Shown here piece after piece: positions 11,040 through 20,105 of a stretch of 40,575 bases of DNA. The translations under genes were made by a program, and so were the position numbers. The stretch comes from Jannaschia donghaensis (GTDB taxonomy: Bacteria; Pseudomonadota; Alphaproteobacteria; Rhodobacterales; Rhodobacteraceae), in NCBI RefSeq assembly GCF_001403795.1, contig NZ_CXSU01000012.1:770931-811505 (forward strand). Direction: 5' to 3'. The notes beneath the pieces are model-generated. The model was given only the letters and a program-made list of their open reading frames with translations, did not search any database and was not told where the DNA came from. Positions within the stretch are counted from its first letter, which is position 1, and each line of letters starts with the position of its first letter.

Positions 11040-12641
11040 ATGACCGAACGCCTCTACCTCTACGACACGACGCTGCGCGACGGGCAGCAGACGCAGGGCG
11101 TGCTGTTTTCGGCCGCCGAGAAGGTGGAAATCGCGCGGATGCTCGACGATCTGGGCGTCGATCATATCGAAGGCGGCTGGCCCGGCGCCAACCCGACGGA
11201 CAGTGATTTCTTCGCTGCGGCACCCAAGACGTCGGCGACGATGACGGCGTTCGGAATGACGAAACGGACGGGCCGGTCGGCCGAAAACGATGATGTGCTC
11301 GCCGCCGTCGTCAACGCGGGCACACCGGCCGTTTGTCTGGTTGGCAAAACCCATCCGTTCCATGTGCGCACAGCGTTGGGCGTGACGCTGGAAGCCAACC
11401 TCGATAACATCAAGGTCTCCGTCGAACACCTTGTGAAACAAGGAAAAGAGGCTTTGTTCGACTGCGAACATTTCTTCGATGGCTACGACGAAGATCCCGC
11501 TTATGCGCTGGCCTGTGCCCACGCGGCGCGAGACGCCGGGGCCCGCTGGATTGTCCTGTGCGACACCAACGGCGGCACCATGCCGACCCGCATCGCCGAA
11601 ATCGTACGGGCGGTCATCGCATCTGGCGTCCCCGGCGACCACCTTGGAATCCACACGCATAACGACACTGAACAAGCCGTCGCCGGATCGCTGGCCGCCG
11701 TCGATGCCGGGGCCCGGCAGATCCAGGGTACGCTCAACGGTCTGGGGGAACGTTGCGGCAACGCGAACCTGACGGCCCTGATTCCGACTTTGCTGCTCAA
11801 GGAGCCGTATGCCAGCCGATATGCGACCGGGATCGATGCGGAAAACCTGCCGTCGCTTATGAAGGTCTCCCGACGTCTGGACGACATTCTGAACCGCGTG
11901 CCGCGCCGAGAGGCCGCCTATGTCGGCGCTTCGGCTTTTGCGCATAAGGCCGGGTTGCACGCCAGCGCGATCCTCAAGGACCCGACGACCTATGAACACG
12001 TGCCGCCCGACGCGGTGGGCAACGCCCGGATCGTCCCGATGAGCAATCAGGCCGGTCTGTCGAACCTGCGAAAACGGTTGGACGATCTGGGGCTGACAGG
12101 ATCGGACGCGCAGCTGCGTCGCATCCTGGATATCGTCAAAGAACGGGAGGATGCGGGCTATGCCTACGACGTGGCCGCCGCCAGCTTCGAATTGATTGCG
12201 CGGGCCGAATTGGGTCTGTTGACGGAGCCGTTCGAGGTCAAGCGCTACCGCGTCACGGTGGAGCGGCGGAAGAACAAATACGACCGGATGGTCACCGTGT
12301 CCGAGGCGGTCGTGGTCGTGAAGGTCGACGGCGAAAAACGGCTGTCCGTCTCAGAAAGCATGGACGAGACCGGGTCCGATCGCGGGCCGGTCAACGCGCT
12401 GTCCAAGGCGCTTGCCAAGGATCTGGGGCCGTTGCAGGACCGCATTTCCGACATGCGGCTCAAGGATTTCCGCGTACGCATCATGCAGGGAGGGACCGAG
12501 GCCGTGACCCGCGTCATCATCGACCACGAAGACGATGCGGGCCGCCGTTGGTCCACCGTCGGGGTCAGCCCGAACATCGTCGATGCAAGTTTCGAGGCCC
12601 TTCTGGACGCCGTGCGCTGGAAGCTGTGTCAGGCGGACTAG
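11040..12641 (+). CDS. cimA: (R)-citramalate synthase
   Basis: Condenses pyruvate with acetyl-CoA to citramalate, the threonine-independent entry to isoleucine synthesis. The 533-residue product has the catalytic barrel (LYLYDTTLRDGQQTQGVLFS, IEGGWPGANPTD, HTHNDTEQAVAGSLAAVDAG, LNGLGERCGNANL), the linker HKAGLHASAILKD and a C-terminal LeuA-type regulatory domain (about 400-530) for feedback control, presumably by isoleucine. The length and the Gln-Gln after LRDG match the CimA branch rather than 2-isopropylmalate or homocitrate synthase. The ATG at 11040 lacks a clear ribosome site and sits just after the phased repeats. Confidence 0.92.
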   Translation: MTERLYLYDTTLRDGQQTQGVLFSAAEKVEIARMLDDLGVDHIEGGWPGANPTDSDFFAAAPKTSATMTAFGMTKRTGRSAENDDVLAAVVNAGTPAVCLVGKTHPFHVRTALGVTLEANLDNIKVSVEHLVKQGKEALFDCEHFFDGYDEDPAYALACAHAARDAGARWIVLCDTNGGTMPTRIAEIVRAVIASGVPGDHLGIHTHNDTEQAVAGSLAAVDAGARQIQGTLNGLGERCGNANLTALIPTLLLKEPYASRYATGIDAENLPSLMKVSRRLDDILNRVPRREAAYVGASAFAHKAGLHASAILKDPTTYEHVPPDAVGNARIVPMSNQAGLSNLRKRLDDLGLTGSDAQLRRILDIVKEREDAGYAYDVAAASFELIARAELGLLTEPFEVKRYRVTVERRKNKYDRMVTVSEAVVVVKVDGEKRLSVSESMDETGSDRGPVNALSKALAKDLGPLQDRISDMRLKDFRVRIMQGGTEAVTRVIIDHEDDAGRRWSTVGVSPNIVDASFEALLDAVRWKLCQAD

Positions 12642-12651
12642 GTTGCCCGTC

Positions 12652-13407
12652 ATGGAAATGCACGACGATATCACGGCCTGCGCCGCACAGGTGCAACGCG
12701 GCGACCCGGAGCGGTTTCGCGCCGTCATGGCGACCCCTGTGGCGCTGCGCCGCATGCTCTTCCCGCTCTATGCTTTCAACCTGGAAGTCGCCCGCGCGCC
12801 ATGGGTCACGAAGGAGCCGTTGATCGCCGAGATGCGCCTGCAATGGTGGCGCGACGCGTTGGGTGAAATCGCGAATGGCGGCCAGGTTCGGCGGCATGAA
12901 GTCGTGACGCCCCTTGCCGCGATCCTGGATGGGCGGGGCGCACGCGACCTTGATGACCTGGTGGAGGCGCGACGGGCCGATATCGAAGGGACGCCGCCCG
13001 CGTCCACGGATGATCTGACCCGCTACATCGACCGGACGGCAGGCACGCTTTTGTGGACGGCGGCGCGATTGGCGGGGGCGACCGACGCGCCTGCAATCCG
13101 GGATGCCGGTCTGGCGCAGGGGCTGGCTAGCTTCCTTTCGGCCGTGCCCGACCTTGTAGACAAGGCGCGCAATCCTCTTCCGCCCGGTGAGCCGCATGAC
13201 ATGATTTCGGGCTTGGCGACCATCGGGCTGGCGGCGCTGGACCGGGCCAAAGCCGCCGGGATCGCGAAATCCGCACGGCCCGTCCTTCTGGTGCTGAGCG
13301 ATACGCGCGTTCGACTGCGCGCCTTTGCCGATCACCCGGGCCAGACACCGCAGATCAACCCCGCGCTCAGCCGTCTGCGCCTTGGGTGGAACGCCCTGCG
13401 CGCGTGA
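12652..13407 (+). CDS. Squalene/phytoene synthase-fold protein, NDUFAF6-like
   Basis: A 251-residue all-helical protein of the squalene/phytoene synthase superfamily. Active members have two Asp-rich motifs binding diphosphate through magnesium. Here the region of the first motif reads YAFNLEVARAP, with no Asp pair, followed by EMRLQWWRDALGEI. That pattern is close to mitochondrial NDUFAF6, a complex I assembly factor whose catalytic residues are lost. I therefore call it a non-enzymatic superfamily member, possibly an assembly factor, rather than a carotenoid or squalene enzyme. It starts ten bases after cimA, probably in the same transcript. Confidence 0.7.
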   Translation: MEMHDDITACAAQVQRGDPERFRAVMATPVALRRMLFPLYAFNLEVARAPWVTKEPLIAEMRLQWWRDALGEIANGGQVRRHEVVTPLAAILDGRGARDLDDLVEARRADIEGTPPASTDDLTRYIDRTAGTLLWTAARLAGATDAPAIRDAGLAQGLASFLSAVPDLVDKARNPLPPGEPHDMISGLATIGLAALDRAKAAGIAKSARPVLLVLSDTRVRLRAFADHPGQTPQINPALSRLRLGWNALRA

Positions 13408-13409
13408 TG

Positions 13410-13910
13410 TCAGGCGGGATGGGTCCGCAGATACGCGCGCATCCCATAGATCAGCGGCGTGCCGTCTTCTGAAACCTGCACCGCGCGCACCGACCCGATT
13501 ATGACGTGATGCGTGCCCACAAGTTCGGCCGATTGCACGTCGCAATCGAACGACGCCAGCGCCTCCAGCACCGGGGCACCCGTCGCGAGTGTGCCCCAGG
13601 ACCCGACCGCGAACCTGTCGCCGCCCGGCGCCTCGGCACGGCTGGCGAAGACATCCGCCACATCCTGCTGATGCTGGCCCAACACATTCACGGCAAAATG
13701 CCCGTTCGACAGGATCGGGTCTGACGCGGACGCACCCTTGTTGACGCAGATCAGGATCGTCGGTGCATCGCCGTCGGCAGACACGCTGGTCATCGCAGAT
13801 ACGGTCACGCCAGCGCGGCCCGCGGGCCCATCGGTGGTGACGACGCTGACAGTCGCGGCGGCGCGGCTCATGGCGTGAACGAAATCGGTGCGAAGCTGGG
13901 GATCGGACAT
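13410..13910 (-). CDS. Flavin reductase family protein
   Basis: The 166-residue product has the FMN-binding split barrel of the short-chain flavin reductase family, which supplies reduced flavin to two-component monooxygenases. Motifs include AATVSVVTTDGPAGRAGVTVSA (flavin-binding strand; two blocks), ILICVNKGASASDPI, HFAVNVLGQHQQDVADVFAS and the NAD(P)H-side GTHHVIIGSV. No partner monooxygenase gene is nearby, so the client is unknown. Its stop is adjacent to the end of the convergent NDUFAF6-like gene, and its start faces the agmatinase-family gene. Confidence 0.88.
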   Translation of the reverse strand: MSDPQLRTDFVHAMSRAAATVSVVTTDGPAGRAGVTVSAMTSVSADGDAPTILICVNKGASASDPILSNGHFAVNVLGQHQQDVADVFASRAEAPGGDRFAVGSWGTLATGAPVLEALASFDCDVQSAELVGTHHVIIGSVRAVQVSEDGTPLIYGMRAYLRTHPA

Positions 13911-14004
13911 GGCGCTTGACCTAACCTATGCGGGGCCGGTGTCGAGGGGTTTCGCATCGACCGCCGTCGTGGTCAGGTCGCGGCACAAGACACGGGAGGG
14001 GCCG

Positions 14005-14973
14005 ATGGCACTAAAGGATGCACGCGATCAGGTGGACGGCGCGATCACGCGCGACGACCCGCGCGGATTGACCTTCGAAAACGCGTTCGGCGGCGCGACA
14101 TCCGCGTTCCGGCGCAAATACACCAAGGACCTGACGGGCTTCGATCTGGCGATCACCGGCGTGCCGTTCGATCAGGCCGTCACGCATCGCCCCGGCACCC
14201 GCTTCGGCCCCCGCGCCATCCGGGAGGCGAGCAGCCTTCAGGTCTTCGATCCGCCCTACTACTGGGATTTTTCCCCGTTGGAGGAATTCGCGATCGCCGA
14301 CTACGGCGACGTCGGTTTCGATTATGCCAAGGTGGCGGAATTTCCGATTGCCCTGCGCGCCCATGTTGCGGGCATTCTTGCGCAGGATGCGGGCTGCATC
14401 GCGATGGGTGGCGACCATTACGTCAGCTTTCCGATCCTCCAGGCCCATGCCGAAAAATATGGACCGCTCAGCCTGATCCAGTTCGACGCCCATTCCGACA
14501 CCTGGCCCGACGACGACATGGCGCGGGTGGATCACGGCACGATGTTCTACAAGGCGGTGAAGACGGGGGTGATCGACCCGGCCAGCTCCGTGCAGGTCGG
14601 CATCCGCACGGTGAATCCCGACACCCTGGGTGTGACGACGATCGACGCGCGCGCCGTTCACGAAGCCGCACCTGGGGACGTCGCGCGGCGCATCAAGGCC
14701 GTCGTCGGCGACCGGCCCTGCTATGTCACCTTCGACATCGACGCATTGGACCCGGCCTTTGCCCCCGGGACCGGCACCCCGGTCTGGGGCGGGCTGTCGA
14801 GCGGGCAGGCGGCCGCGATCCTGCGTGATCTGGCGGGGATCAATATGATCGGGGGGGACGTGGTCGAGGTTTCACCCCCCTATGACACGACGGGGGCAAC
14901 GGCGATCGCCGGCGCGCATGTCCTGATGGAGTTGATTTGTCTTTGGGGCTGGAACCGCAGGGCGTCGACCTAG
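14005..14973 (+). CDS. speB: Agmatinase/ureohydrolase family enzyme
   Basis: A 322-residue manganese ureohydrolase. Agmatinases release urea from agmatine to give putrescine, while relatives act on guanidinobutyrate or other guanidino compounds. The dinuclear metal site is complete: GGDHYV (His138), DAHSDTW (Asp161, His163, Asp165) and FDIDALDPAFAPGTGTP; the C-terminal GGDVVEVSPPYD also fits. The ATG at 14005 is preceded by GGGAGG at 13994-13999 and gives a normal family N-terminus. The long N-terminal segment (about 45 residues) is as in alphaproteobacterial members. The exact substrate cannot be read from sequence. Confidence 0.88.
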   Translation: MALKDARDQVDGAITRDDPRGLTFENAFGGATSAFRRKYTKDLTGFDLAITGVPFDQAVTHRPGTRFGPRAIREASSLQVFDPPYYWDFSPLEEFAIADYGDVGFDYAKVAEFPIALRAHVAGILAQDAGCIAMGGDHYVSFPILQAHAEKYGPLSLIQFDAHSDTWPDDDMARVDHGTMFYKAVKTGVIDPASSVQVGIRTVNPDTLGVTTIDARAVHEAAPGDVARRIKAVVGDRPCYVTFDIDALDPAFAPGTGTPVWGGLSSGQAAAILRDLAGINMIGGDVVEVSPPYDTTGATAIAGAHVLMELICLWGWNRRAST

Positions 14974-15010
14974 TCATCCGAGCTGGGGACGGCCGACCCC
15001 GCCCTGTGGG

Positions 15011-15430
15011 TCAGGCCAGACCTTCGGTGGGGCAGGCATCGAACCGGGCCACCTGCGGTGCCGCGCCGGTCAGGTCGAACACCTCGGCCACGTCACCCAG
15101 AACGACGGTCGCCGTGCCGCCCGCCGCCAACCCCGACAGCACGTTTCCGAACCCCCGATCCGTCACCGAGACCCGTTGACCCGCGATTTGGTGTCGGGTG
15201 GTGGTGATCGTGAACGTGGCCGCCCCGGCGAAGGTGACCGAAAGCGTCCGCGCCTCCGGCCAGCCGCCCGCACGATCGACATGCATTGAATAGAGCGTCG
15301 TATTGGGATCGTAGGTCACTTGGATCGAGGCCGTCGATCCGGCGTGGTCCAGCGTACAGATCGGGACCGGGGAAAAAGTCCACGCGAAGGCGGGCAGGGG
15401 CAGAAGGCACAGGATCAGGACGCGCAGCAT
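15011..15430 (-). CDS. Secreted hypothetical protein
   Basis: A 139-residue protein with a clear signal peptide (MLRVLILCLLPLPAFA, cleavage after Ala16). The mature part is beta-rich with two cysteines (PICTLDH near the start and FDACPTEG at the end) that could form a disulfide. I recall similar short periplasmic proteins in Rhodobacteraceae, sometimes mislabelled as an excinuclease subunit; nothing here resembles UvrB. Function unknown. Divergent from the DUF4342 gene. Confidence 0.75.
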   Translation of the reverse strand: MLRVLILCLLPLPAFAWTFSPVPICTLDHAGSTASIQVTYDPNTTLYSMHVDRAGGWPEARTLSVTFAGAATFTITTTRHQIAGQRVSVTDRGFGNVLSGLAAGGTATVVLGDVAEVFDLTGAAPQVARFDACPTEGLA

Positions 15431-15563
15431 CAGTCGAAGTTAGGCCACGCCGGACGCCCGCCAACCCCGGCGATTGCGCGCGCCGCGTTGATCGTCGTCA
15501 AGGCGCGGGTCCCGCCCGCCTGTCATCCTTCGCGAAGATGGCACTGACACGGAGGACGCGACG

Positions 15564-15884
15564 ATGACGAATGACATGGACAGCTCTGAACTGGACCCGC
15601 CGGGCGCGGCGCGCACGTGGTCCAAGAGGATCGAGGTGAAAGGCGACGAACTGGTCGCCCGCGTCAGGGAAATGGCCGCTGACAGCAAGGTCAAGCGCAT
15701 CCGCGTAACGGAACCCGACGGGGACATCGCGCTGGAAATACCGCTGACATATGGCGCGATCGCCGGCGGGGCCGTCGTGATCGCCGCTCCCGTGCTGGCC
15801 GTTATCGGCGCCCTTGCCGCCCTGGTCAGCAAGGTCACGGTCGAAATCGTGGAGGACGGGGCGACGAAGAAGGACGACGGCTGA
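15564..15884 (+). CDS. DUF4342-type small membrane-associated protein
   Basis: A 106-residue protein: a charged N-terminal half (WSKRIEVKGDELVARVREMA, then KVKRIRVTEPDGDIALEIPL) and a hydrophobic segment at about residues 63-92 (GAIAGGAVVIAAPVLAVIGA onward), ending in a charged tail. This arrangement of VKGDELV, R-I-R-V and LEIPLTYG fits the DUF4342 family, which has no established function. GGAGG at 15551-15555 lies eight bases before the ATG. Confidence 0.78.
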   Translation: MTNDMDSSELDPPGAARTWSKRIEVKGDELVARVREMAADSKVKRIRVTEPDGDIALEIPLTYGAIAGGAVVIAAPVLAVIGALAALVSKVTVEIVEDGATKKDDG

Positions 15885-15980
15885 CGCCGCGACGATCGGC
15901 GCATCGAAGGCACCGGGCGGCAGGTGGACTTCCCGCGCCCGAATGCCTACGTCGATAGGGCGAATAACGTCGGAGCGACC

Positions 15981-16940
15981 ATGAGCCCCCGCGACCTGAA
16001 AATACCCGCCGAACGTCATCCCGAAAAGGCGCGCCGCCCGGACAACCCGCAGCCGAAGAAGCCGTCGTGGATCCGGGTGAAGGCTCCCGTTGGCGAAGGC
16101 TACAAGAAGACCGCCAAGATCATGCGCGAGCATAAGCTGGTCACGGTCTGCGAGGAGGCGGGCTGCCCGAACGTGGGCGAATGCTGGTCGCAAGGTCACG
16201 CCACCATGATGATCATGGGTGAGGTCTGCACCCGCGCCTGCACCTTCTGCAACATCGCGACCGGCAAGCCGCCCGAAGCGCTCGACGTGTTCGAGCCGGG
16301 GCGCGTGGCGGATGCGGTCGCGAAGCTGGGTCTCAATCACGTGGTCGTCACCAGCGTGGACCGCGACGATGTGGACGATGGCGGGGCGGAGCATTTTGCC
16401 CAGACGATCCGCGCGATCCGCAAGCGGGCACCCGACACCACAATCGAGATTCTGACCCCCGATTTCATCCGCTGCGACGCATCGGCGTTGGAGGTTGTGG
16501 TTGCGGCCCGACCGGATGTCTTCAACCACAACCTTGAAACCGTGCCGGGGCTGTACCCCGAAGTGCGGCCTGGGGCGCGATACTTTCATTCCCTGCGCCT
16601 GCTGCAACGGGTCAAGGAGCTGGATCAGACGATGTTCACCAAATCGGGCATCATGGTTGGCCTGGGCGAGGACAAGCAGTCGGTCATGCAGGTGATGGAC
16701 GACATGCGCGCCGCCGACATCGATTTCTTGACCATCGGGCAGTACTTGCAACCGACGCCCAAGCACCACGCCGTGGACCGGTTCGTGACCCCCGAGGAAT
16801 TTGCGGCCTACGAAAAGGCGGCCTACGGCAAGGGGTTCCTGATGGTGTCCGCTACGCCGCTGACCCGGTCGTCGTATCACGCGGGCGATGATTTCGCCCG
16901 GTTGCGGGACGCGCGCCTGAAAAAACTGGGACGCGGCTGA
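15981..16940 (+). CDS. lipA: Lipoyl synthase
   Basis: A radical SAM enzyme that inserts two sulfur atoms into protein-bound octanoyl groups to make lipoyl cofactors of the 2-oxoacid dehydrogenases. The 319-residue product carries the auxiliary cluster motif [12 protein letters not shown] and the radical SAM motif CTRACTFC, plus [27 protein letters not shown] and the C-terminal auxiliary ligand region [15 protein letters not shown] (RSSYH). The ATG at 15981 with GGAG five bases upstream gives the usual start; the frame opens earlier. It converges on the cytochrome operon with four bases between the stops. Confidence 0.95.
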   Translation: MSPRDLKIPAERHPEKARRPDNPQPKKPSWIRVKAPVGEGYKKTAKIMREHKLVTVCEEAGCPNVGECWSQGHATMMIMGEVCTRACTFCNIATGKPPEALDVFEPGRVADAVAKLGLNHVVVTSVDRDDVDDGGAEHFAQTIRAIRKRAPDTTIEILTPDFIRCDASALEVVVAARPDVFNHNLETVPGLYPEVRPGARYFHSLRLLQRVKELDQTMFTKSGIMVGLGEDKQSVMQVMDDMRAADIDFLTIGQYLQPTPKHHAVDRFVTPEEFAAYEKAAYGKGFLMVSATPLTRSSYHAGDDFARLRDARLKKLGRG

Positions 16941-16944
16941 CGCG

Positions 16945-17832
16945 TTACCCGGCGGGCGGCAACGCTTTGAGATAGGCCGCGATGGCGTCGCGATCGGCGT
17001 CAGGCAGAAGCGCGATGTTGGCGATCACTTCGACCATCGATCCTCCGGCGCTGTCGTAGTCGGGGGTGAAGCCGGTTTTCAGATAGGAGGCGATATCGCC
17101 CGCGCTCCACTCCAGCTTGTCGGGTGTCAGCGCGGGGATCGTGCCTTTTCCCGACGGGTTGGGCGCACCGGCCATCCACGCGTCACGATTCAACCCGCCC
17201 AGGGCATCGCGTGGCGTATGGCATTCGGCGCAATGCCCCAGAGCTTCGACTAGGTACTGTCCGCGTGCGATCTGCGGGTCGGTCGTGTCCATCGTGCGCA
17301 TCAGGTCGGGCACGTAGCGCGCCTTCCACAGGCCCAGGCCCCGCCGGACGGAATATGGAAATCCGATATCGTGCGGCAAGCTTGCGGCATCGGACGGCGG
17401 TAGTGTTTGCCAGAACGCCCAGAGGTCGGCGATGTCCTGTGGTTCGGCCAGCGCATAGGACGAATAGGGGAACACCGGATAGTAATGCGCCCCGTTCGGC
17501 GCAATTCCGCGCTGGGTCGCGTTGGCGAAATCCGACAGGGACCAGCCGCCGATGCCGGCATCCGAAGGGGACACGTTGGGCGCCACGAAGGTCCCGAATT
17601 CAGTCGCGAAACGCTGTCCCCCCGCCAGCACCAGTCGGGCGTCGCCGTCTGTTTCGGGTGCGGAATGACAGCCCGCGCAGCCCGCCGCGTTGAACACGAG
17701 TTCCCCCGCTGCCGCCTCTCCCGCCACCCCGGCAAAGGTGTCCGCCGGGAGGGGGTCGGGCCGGGTCGCCCAGACGCCGGTCACAACGGCGATCGCCAAG
17801 ATCGCGCCTGCGCTGAGCAGAAGACGCCGCAT
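16945..17832 (-). CDS. Membrane-anchored or secreted diheme cytochrome c
   Basis: A 295-residue protein with an N-terminal hydrophobic segment (residues 3-22) serving as signal or anchor. Two heme c sites are present: CAGCH (Cys52, Cys55, His56) and CAECH (Cys201, Cys204, His205), each in a class I cytochrome c domain. The spacing, with HYYPVFPYSSYALAEPQDIADLWAF after the first heme (read in blocks), resembles electron-transfer subunits of periplasmic dehydrogenases such as the alcohol dehydrogenase cytochrome. No dehydrogenase subunit is adjacent. It lies three bases behind the cytochrome c' gene in one operon. Confidence 0.87.
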   Translation of the reverse strand: MRRLLLSAGAILAIAVVTGVWATRPDPLPADTFAGVAGEAAAGELVFNAAGCAGCHSAPETDGDARLVLAGGQRFATEFGTFVAPNVSPSDAGIGGWSLSDFANATQRGIAPNGAHYYPVFPYSSYALAEPQDIADLWAFWQTLPPSDAASLPHDIGFPYSVRRGLGLWKARYVPDLMRTMDTTDPQIARGQYLVEALGHCAECHTPRDALGGLNRDAWMAGAPNPSGKGTIPALTPDKLEWSAGDIASYLKTGFTPDYDSAGGSMVEVIANIALLPDADRDAIAAYLKALPPAG

Positions 17833-17835
17833 GGA

Positions 17836-18297
17836 TCAGCGCGAGACGCGGTAGTCGTCGTGGCACGCCTTGCAGGTCTTGCCCAACTCCCCAAGTGCTG
17901 CGCCCAACCCTTCCGGTCCGTCTGCAGCGACCGCCTGAAGCGATGCGGCCGCCGCATCGAAATCATCCCAGATCGCAAGGAACCCGGCGCGATCCTCTCC
18001 GATCTTGCCCAGGGCGCGATTGCTTTGCGTCCCGAGCGTCGCATCGGGCCAAAGGCCGGTCTGATCGACAAGGGCCACGCCCATCAGGCTGTCTGCGGCC
18101 ATTTCGGCCGCCTCGGCGTCGTACTCGGTCTCGCCCTTCGCCATGTCGCCGACCACGGCGAGGTTCAGAGAAATGACATTCATCAGGCCTTGGCGGGCCT
18201 TCACCTCGCGCGGGGTTTGGGCGTGTTCCTCGGCAAACGCGACCGATGTTGCGGCAAAGGCGCCGACCAAGGCGAGGATGGTAAGGGGGCGGTGCAT
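17836..18297 (-). CDS. Cytochrome c' (class II) family protein
   Basis: A 153-residue protein with a signal peptide (about residues 1-22, ending SVAFA) and one C-terminal heme motif CKACH (Cys142, Cys145, His146) followed by DDYR, the class II cytochrome c arrangement of a four-helix bundle with heme near the C-terminus. Family members bind NO or transfer electrons in the periplasm. The ATG at 18297 is preferred because GGAG lies about seven bases before it and the signal peptide then starts correctly; in-frame starts at 18309 and 18357 are weaker. It is the first gene of a pair with the diheme cytochrome. Confidence 0.87.
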   Translation of the reverse strand: MHRPLTILALVGAFAATSVAFAEEHAQTPREVKARQGLMNVISLNLAVVGDMAKGETEYDAEAAEMAADSLMGVALVDQTGLWPDATLGTQSNRALGKIGEDRAGFLAIWDDFDAAAASLQAVAADGPEGLGAALGELGKTCKACHDDYRVSR

Positions 18298-18399
18298 GAG
18301 ATTCTCCATCAGCTGAGCGATCGGGTCAGCTTGACGTAGGGTCGCGCTTACGGTCAACAGCGCACGGGCCGGGGCGAAAAACGTGATCGTGGCGTTGGG

Positions 18400-18984
18400 T
18401 CAGCGACTGGGATTGGCCGCGCGCCAGGCTGCCCAAGCTTCGGGCGTATCCAGATCGGTCGTTGCGGCGCGCCCAATCAACGCGCAGGTGTCGACACCGT
18501 GCCGCGCGATGACGTCGCGTGCGCCCGTATCTCCCGCAAGATCGGTCAACTCGGCAAATAGGTTGCGATCGAAGACGACGGGCTGACCTGGCGCGCCGTC
18601 GGCATCCGTTGCCCGCAGAACCGGTGCATGACCGGCCATCCATGCGGAAGAAACGGTGGCAAGGGCCGTCGCGTCGATTTCGGGCATGTCGGCCAGATGG
18701 ATCAGCAGGGCATCCGCCGTGCAGGCGGCCACGCCGGCGCGGATGCTGGCGGACATCGCGCGGTCCCCGACCTCTACCAATGTCGCTGCCGTATCGCCAA
18801 GCCAGGCGCGGCGGTGGGATGCGGGGGGCAATGCGACGATGACCTGATCGGCGACGCCCAAGGCGGCCCGCGTGGCCCGCAGGATCAGCGGCGTGCCGTC
18901 CACCTCCTCCAGCAGTTTATCGCTGCCGCGCATGCGAGTGGACGCACCGGCGGCGAGGATCAGGATCGCGGGTGGACTGCGCAT
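18400..18984 (-). CDS. MocA/MobA-like nucleotidyltransferase
   Basis: A 194-residue NTP-transferase of the family that includes molybdenum cofactor cytidylyltransferase (MocA) and guanylyltransferase (MobA). The N-terminal nucleotide-binding signature is LILAAGASTRMRGSDKLLEEV, seen in two parts, followed by IHLADMPEID (metal-binding Asp) and DGAPGQPVVF. The LADMP and GQPV motifs favour the MocA branch. Its ATG shares one base with the stop of the fructose-bisphosphatase gene (TAATG), so translation is coupled. No molybdoenzyme gene is in the window, so the cofactor role is an inference from the family. Confidence 0.78.
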   Translation of the reverse strand: MRSPPAILILAAGASTRMRGSDKLLEEVDGTPLILRATRAALGVADQVIVALPPASHRRAWLGDTAATLVEVGDRAMSASIRAGVAACTADALLIHLADMPEIDATALATVSSAWMAGHAPVLRATDADGAPGQPVVFDRNLFAELTDLAGDTGARDVIARHGVDTCALIGRAATTDLDTPEAWAAWRAANPSR

Positions 18985-19976
18985 TACACGCCCCTCAGAT
19001 AATCGGCGATCCGCGCGACTTCGTTCCGGGACCCGAAGACAAGCGGGGTCTTTGCATGAATATCGTTCGGTGTGCGGTCGAGGATGTAACCTGTTCCGTC
19101 CGTCGCGGACCCGCCCGCCTGCGCCATCAGGAACGCGACCGGAAATGCCTCGTAGAGGAGGCGCAGATGGCCATCGGCGTAGCCGGGCCGTGTGTCCGAC
19201 GGATAGAGAAAGACGCCGCCCTGCATCAAGATACGGTGCAAATCGCCCACTGCGGCGGCGATCCACCGCATGTTGGTGTTGCTGCCCCGCGGCCCGTCCG
19301 CGCCCTGCTGCGTATGTTTGAGATATTCTTGCAGGCGCGGGTCCATGTTGCGTGTGTTGGACGCGTTGAAGGCGATGAATTTGGTTGTCGGCGGCACCTG
19401 CACGCCCTCGCGCGCGACGCGCCAGGTTTCATCGCGCGCATCGAACGTCAGGATCGTGACGCCGTTTCCCAGCGAAACCCCCATGTCGATGCTGTGCCCG
19501 AAACTGACGTATCCGGCCGCGACGACATCCGACCCGGCGTGCCGCTGATCGGTGGCCGCGGGGAACAGCGCGAACAAAAGGCCAAGGGGCGCACCGATGC
19601 CGATGCTGCCCGACCCATCGATCGGGTCGATGGCCAGGTCGTAGGGCGCGCCGGGCGTCATGGCGACCGGCTCTGCCGCCTCCTCCGAGACGAGGGTGGC
19701 GATGGCGCAGCTGCGCAGGGCGGTCAGCATGTGATCGTGCGCGGCAAGGTCCAACGCCTTCTGCCTGTCACCGCTGTCGTTGGTACCCACGATGGCCGCC
19801 GGATCGCCGGGCAACGCGGCAAGGGCAAGCCTGCGGGCAAGGGGCAGGCCGGCGGCGGCGATGGTCTGCACGATTTTCGTGAGCGCGGGATCTGCCCTTT
19901 GCGTCGCCGCCCAATCGGCGAGTGTCGGCGTCCGGGCTTCGGGGTCGTCGCCGGGCAGAGAGAGCGTGTCGGGCAT
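18984..19976 (-). CDS. fbp: Class I fructose-1,6-bisphosphatase
   Basis: Hydrolyses fructose 1,6-bisphosphate in gluconeogenesis, which is needed with Entner-Doudoroff metabolism to recycle triose phosphate. The 330-residue length fits class I. Visible are the metal site SEEAAEP, YDLAIDPIDGSGSIG (the family DPLDGSSNI motif), SNTNMRWIAAAVGDLHRIL with the active-site Arg/Tyr region, GGVFLYPSDTRPGYADGHLRLLYEA split over two strands, and GSATDGTGYILDRTPNDIHAKTPLVFGS. AGGA lies seven bases before the ATG at 19976. Divergent from kynureninase across 129 bases. Confidence 0.9.
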   Translation of the reverse strand: MPDTLSLPGDDPEARTPTLADWAATQRADPALTKIVQTIAAAGLPLARRLALAALPGDPAAIVGTNDSGDRQKALDLAAHDHMLTALRSCAIATLVSEEAAEPVAMTPGAPYDLAIDPIDGSGSIGIGAPLGLLFALFPAATDQRHAGSDVVAAGYVSFGHSIDMGVSLGNGVTILTFDARDETWRVAREGVQVPPTTKFIAFNASNTRNMDPRLQEYLKHTQQGADGPRGSNTNMRWIAAAVGDLHRILMQGGVFLYPSDTRPGYADGHLRLLYEAFPVAFLMAQAGGSATDGTGYILDRTPNDIHAKTPLVFGSRNEVARIADYLRGV

Positions 19977-20105
19977 GACTGGTCCTTTGGGGGGCGACGG
20001 TGCCGTCGGTGTAGGGCCGGATCGGCGCGACGACAACCGAAGCGATCGATCGTGCACCGGGCGTCGCAAGACGCTAGAGCGGAGCGACTCTTGTTGGAGA
20101 CGCCG

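Noticed and set aside
18331-18357. Imperfect inverted repeat TTGACGTA/TACGGTCAA upstream of the cytochrome c' gene
   Set aside because: The minus-strand TTGACC could be a -35 box, but no acceptable -10 lies 16-18 bases downstream, so neither promoter nor operator is claimed.
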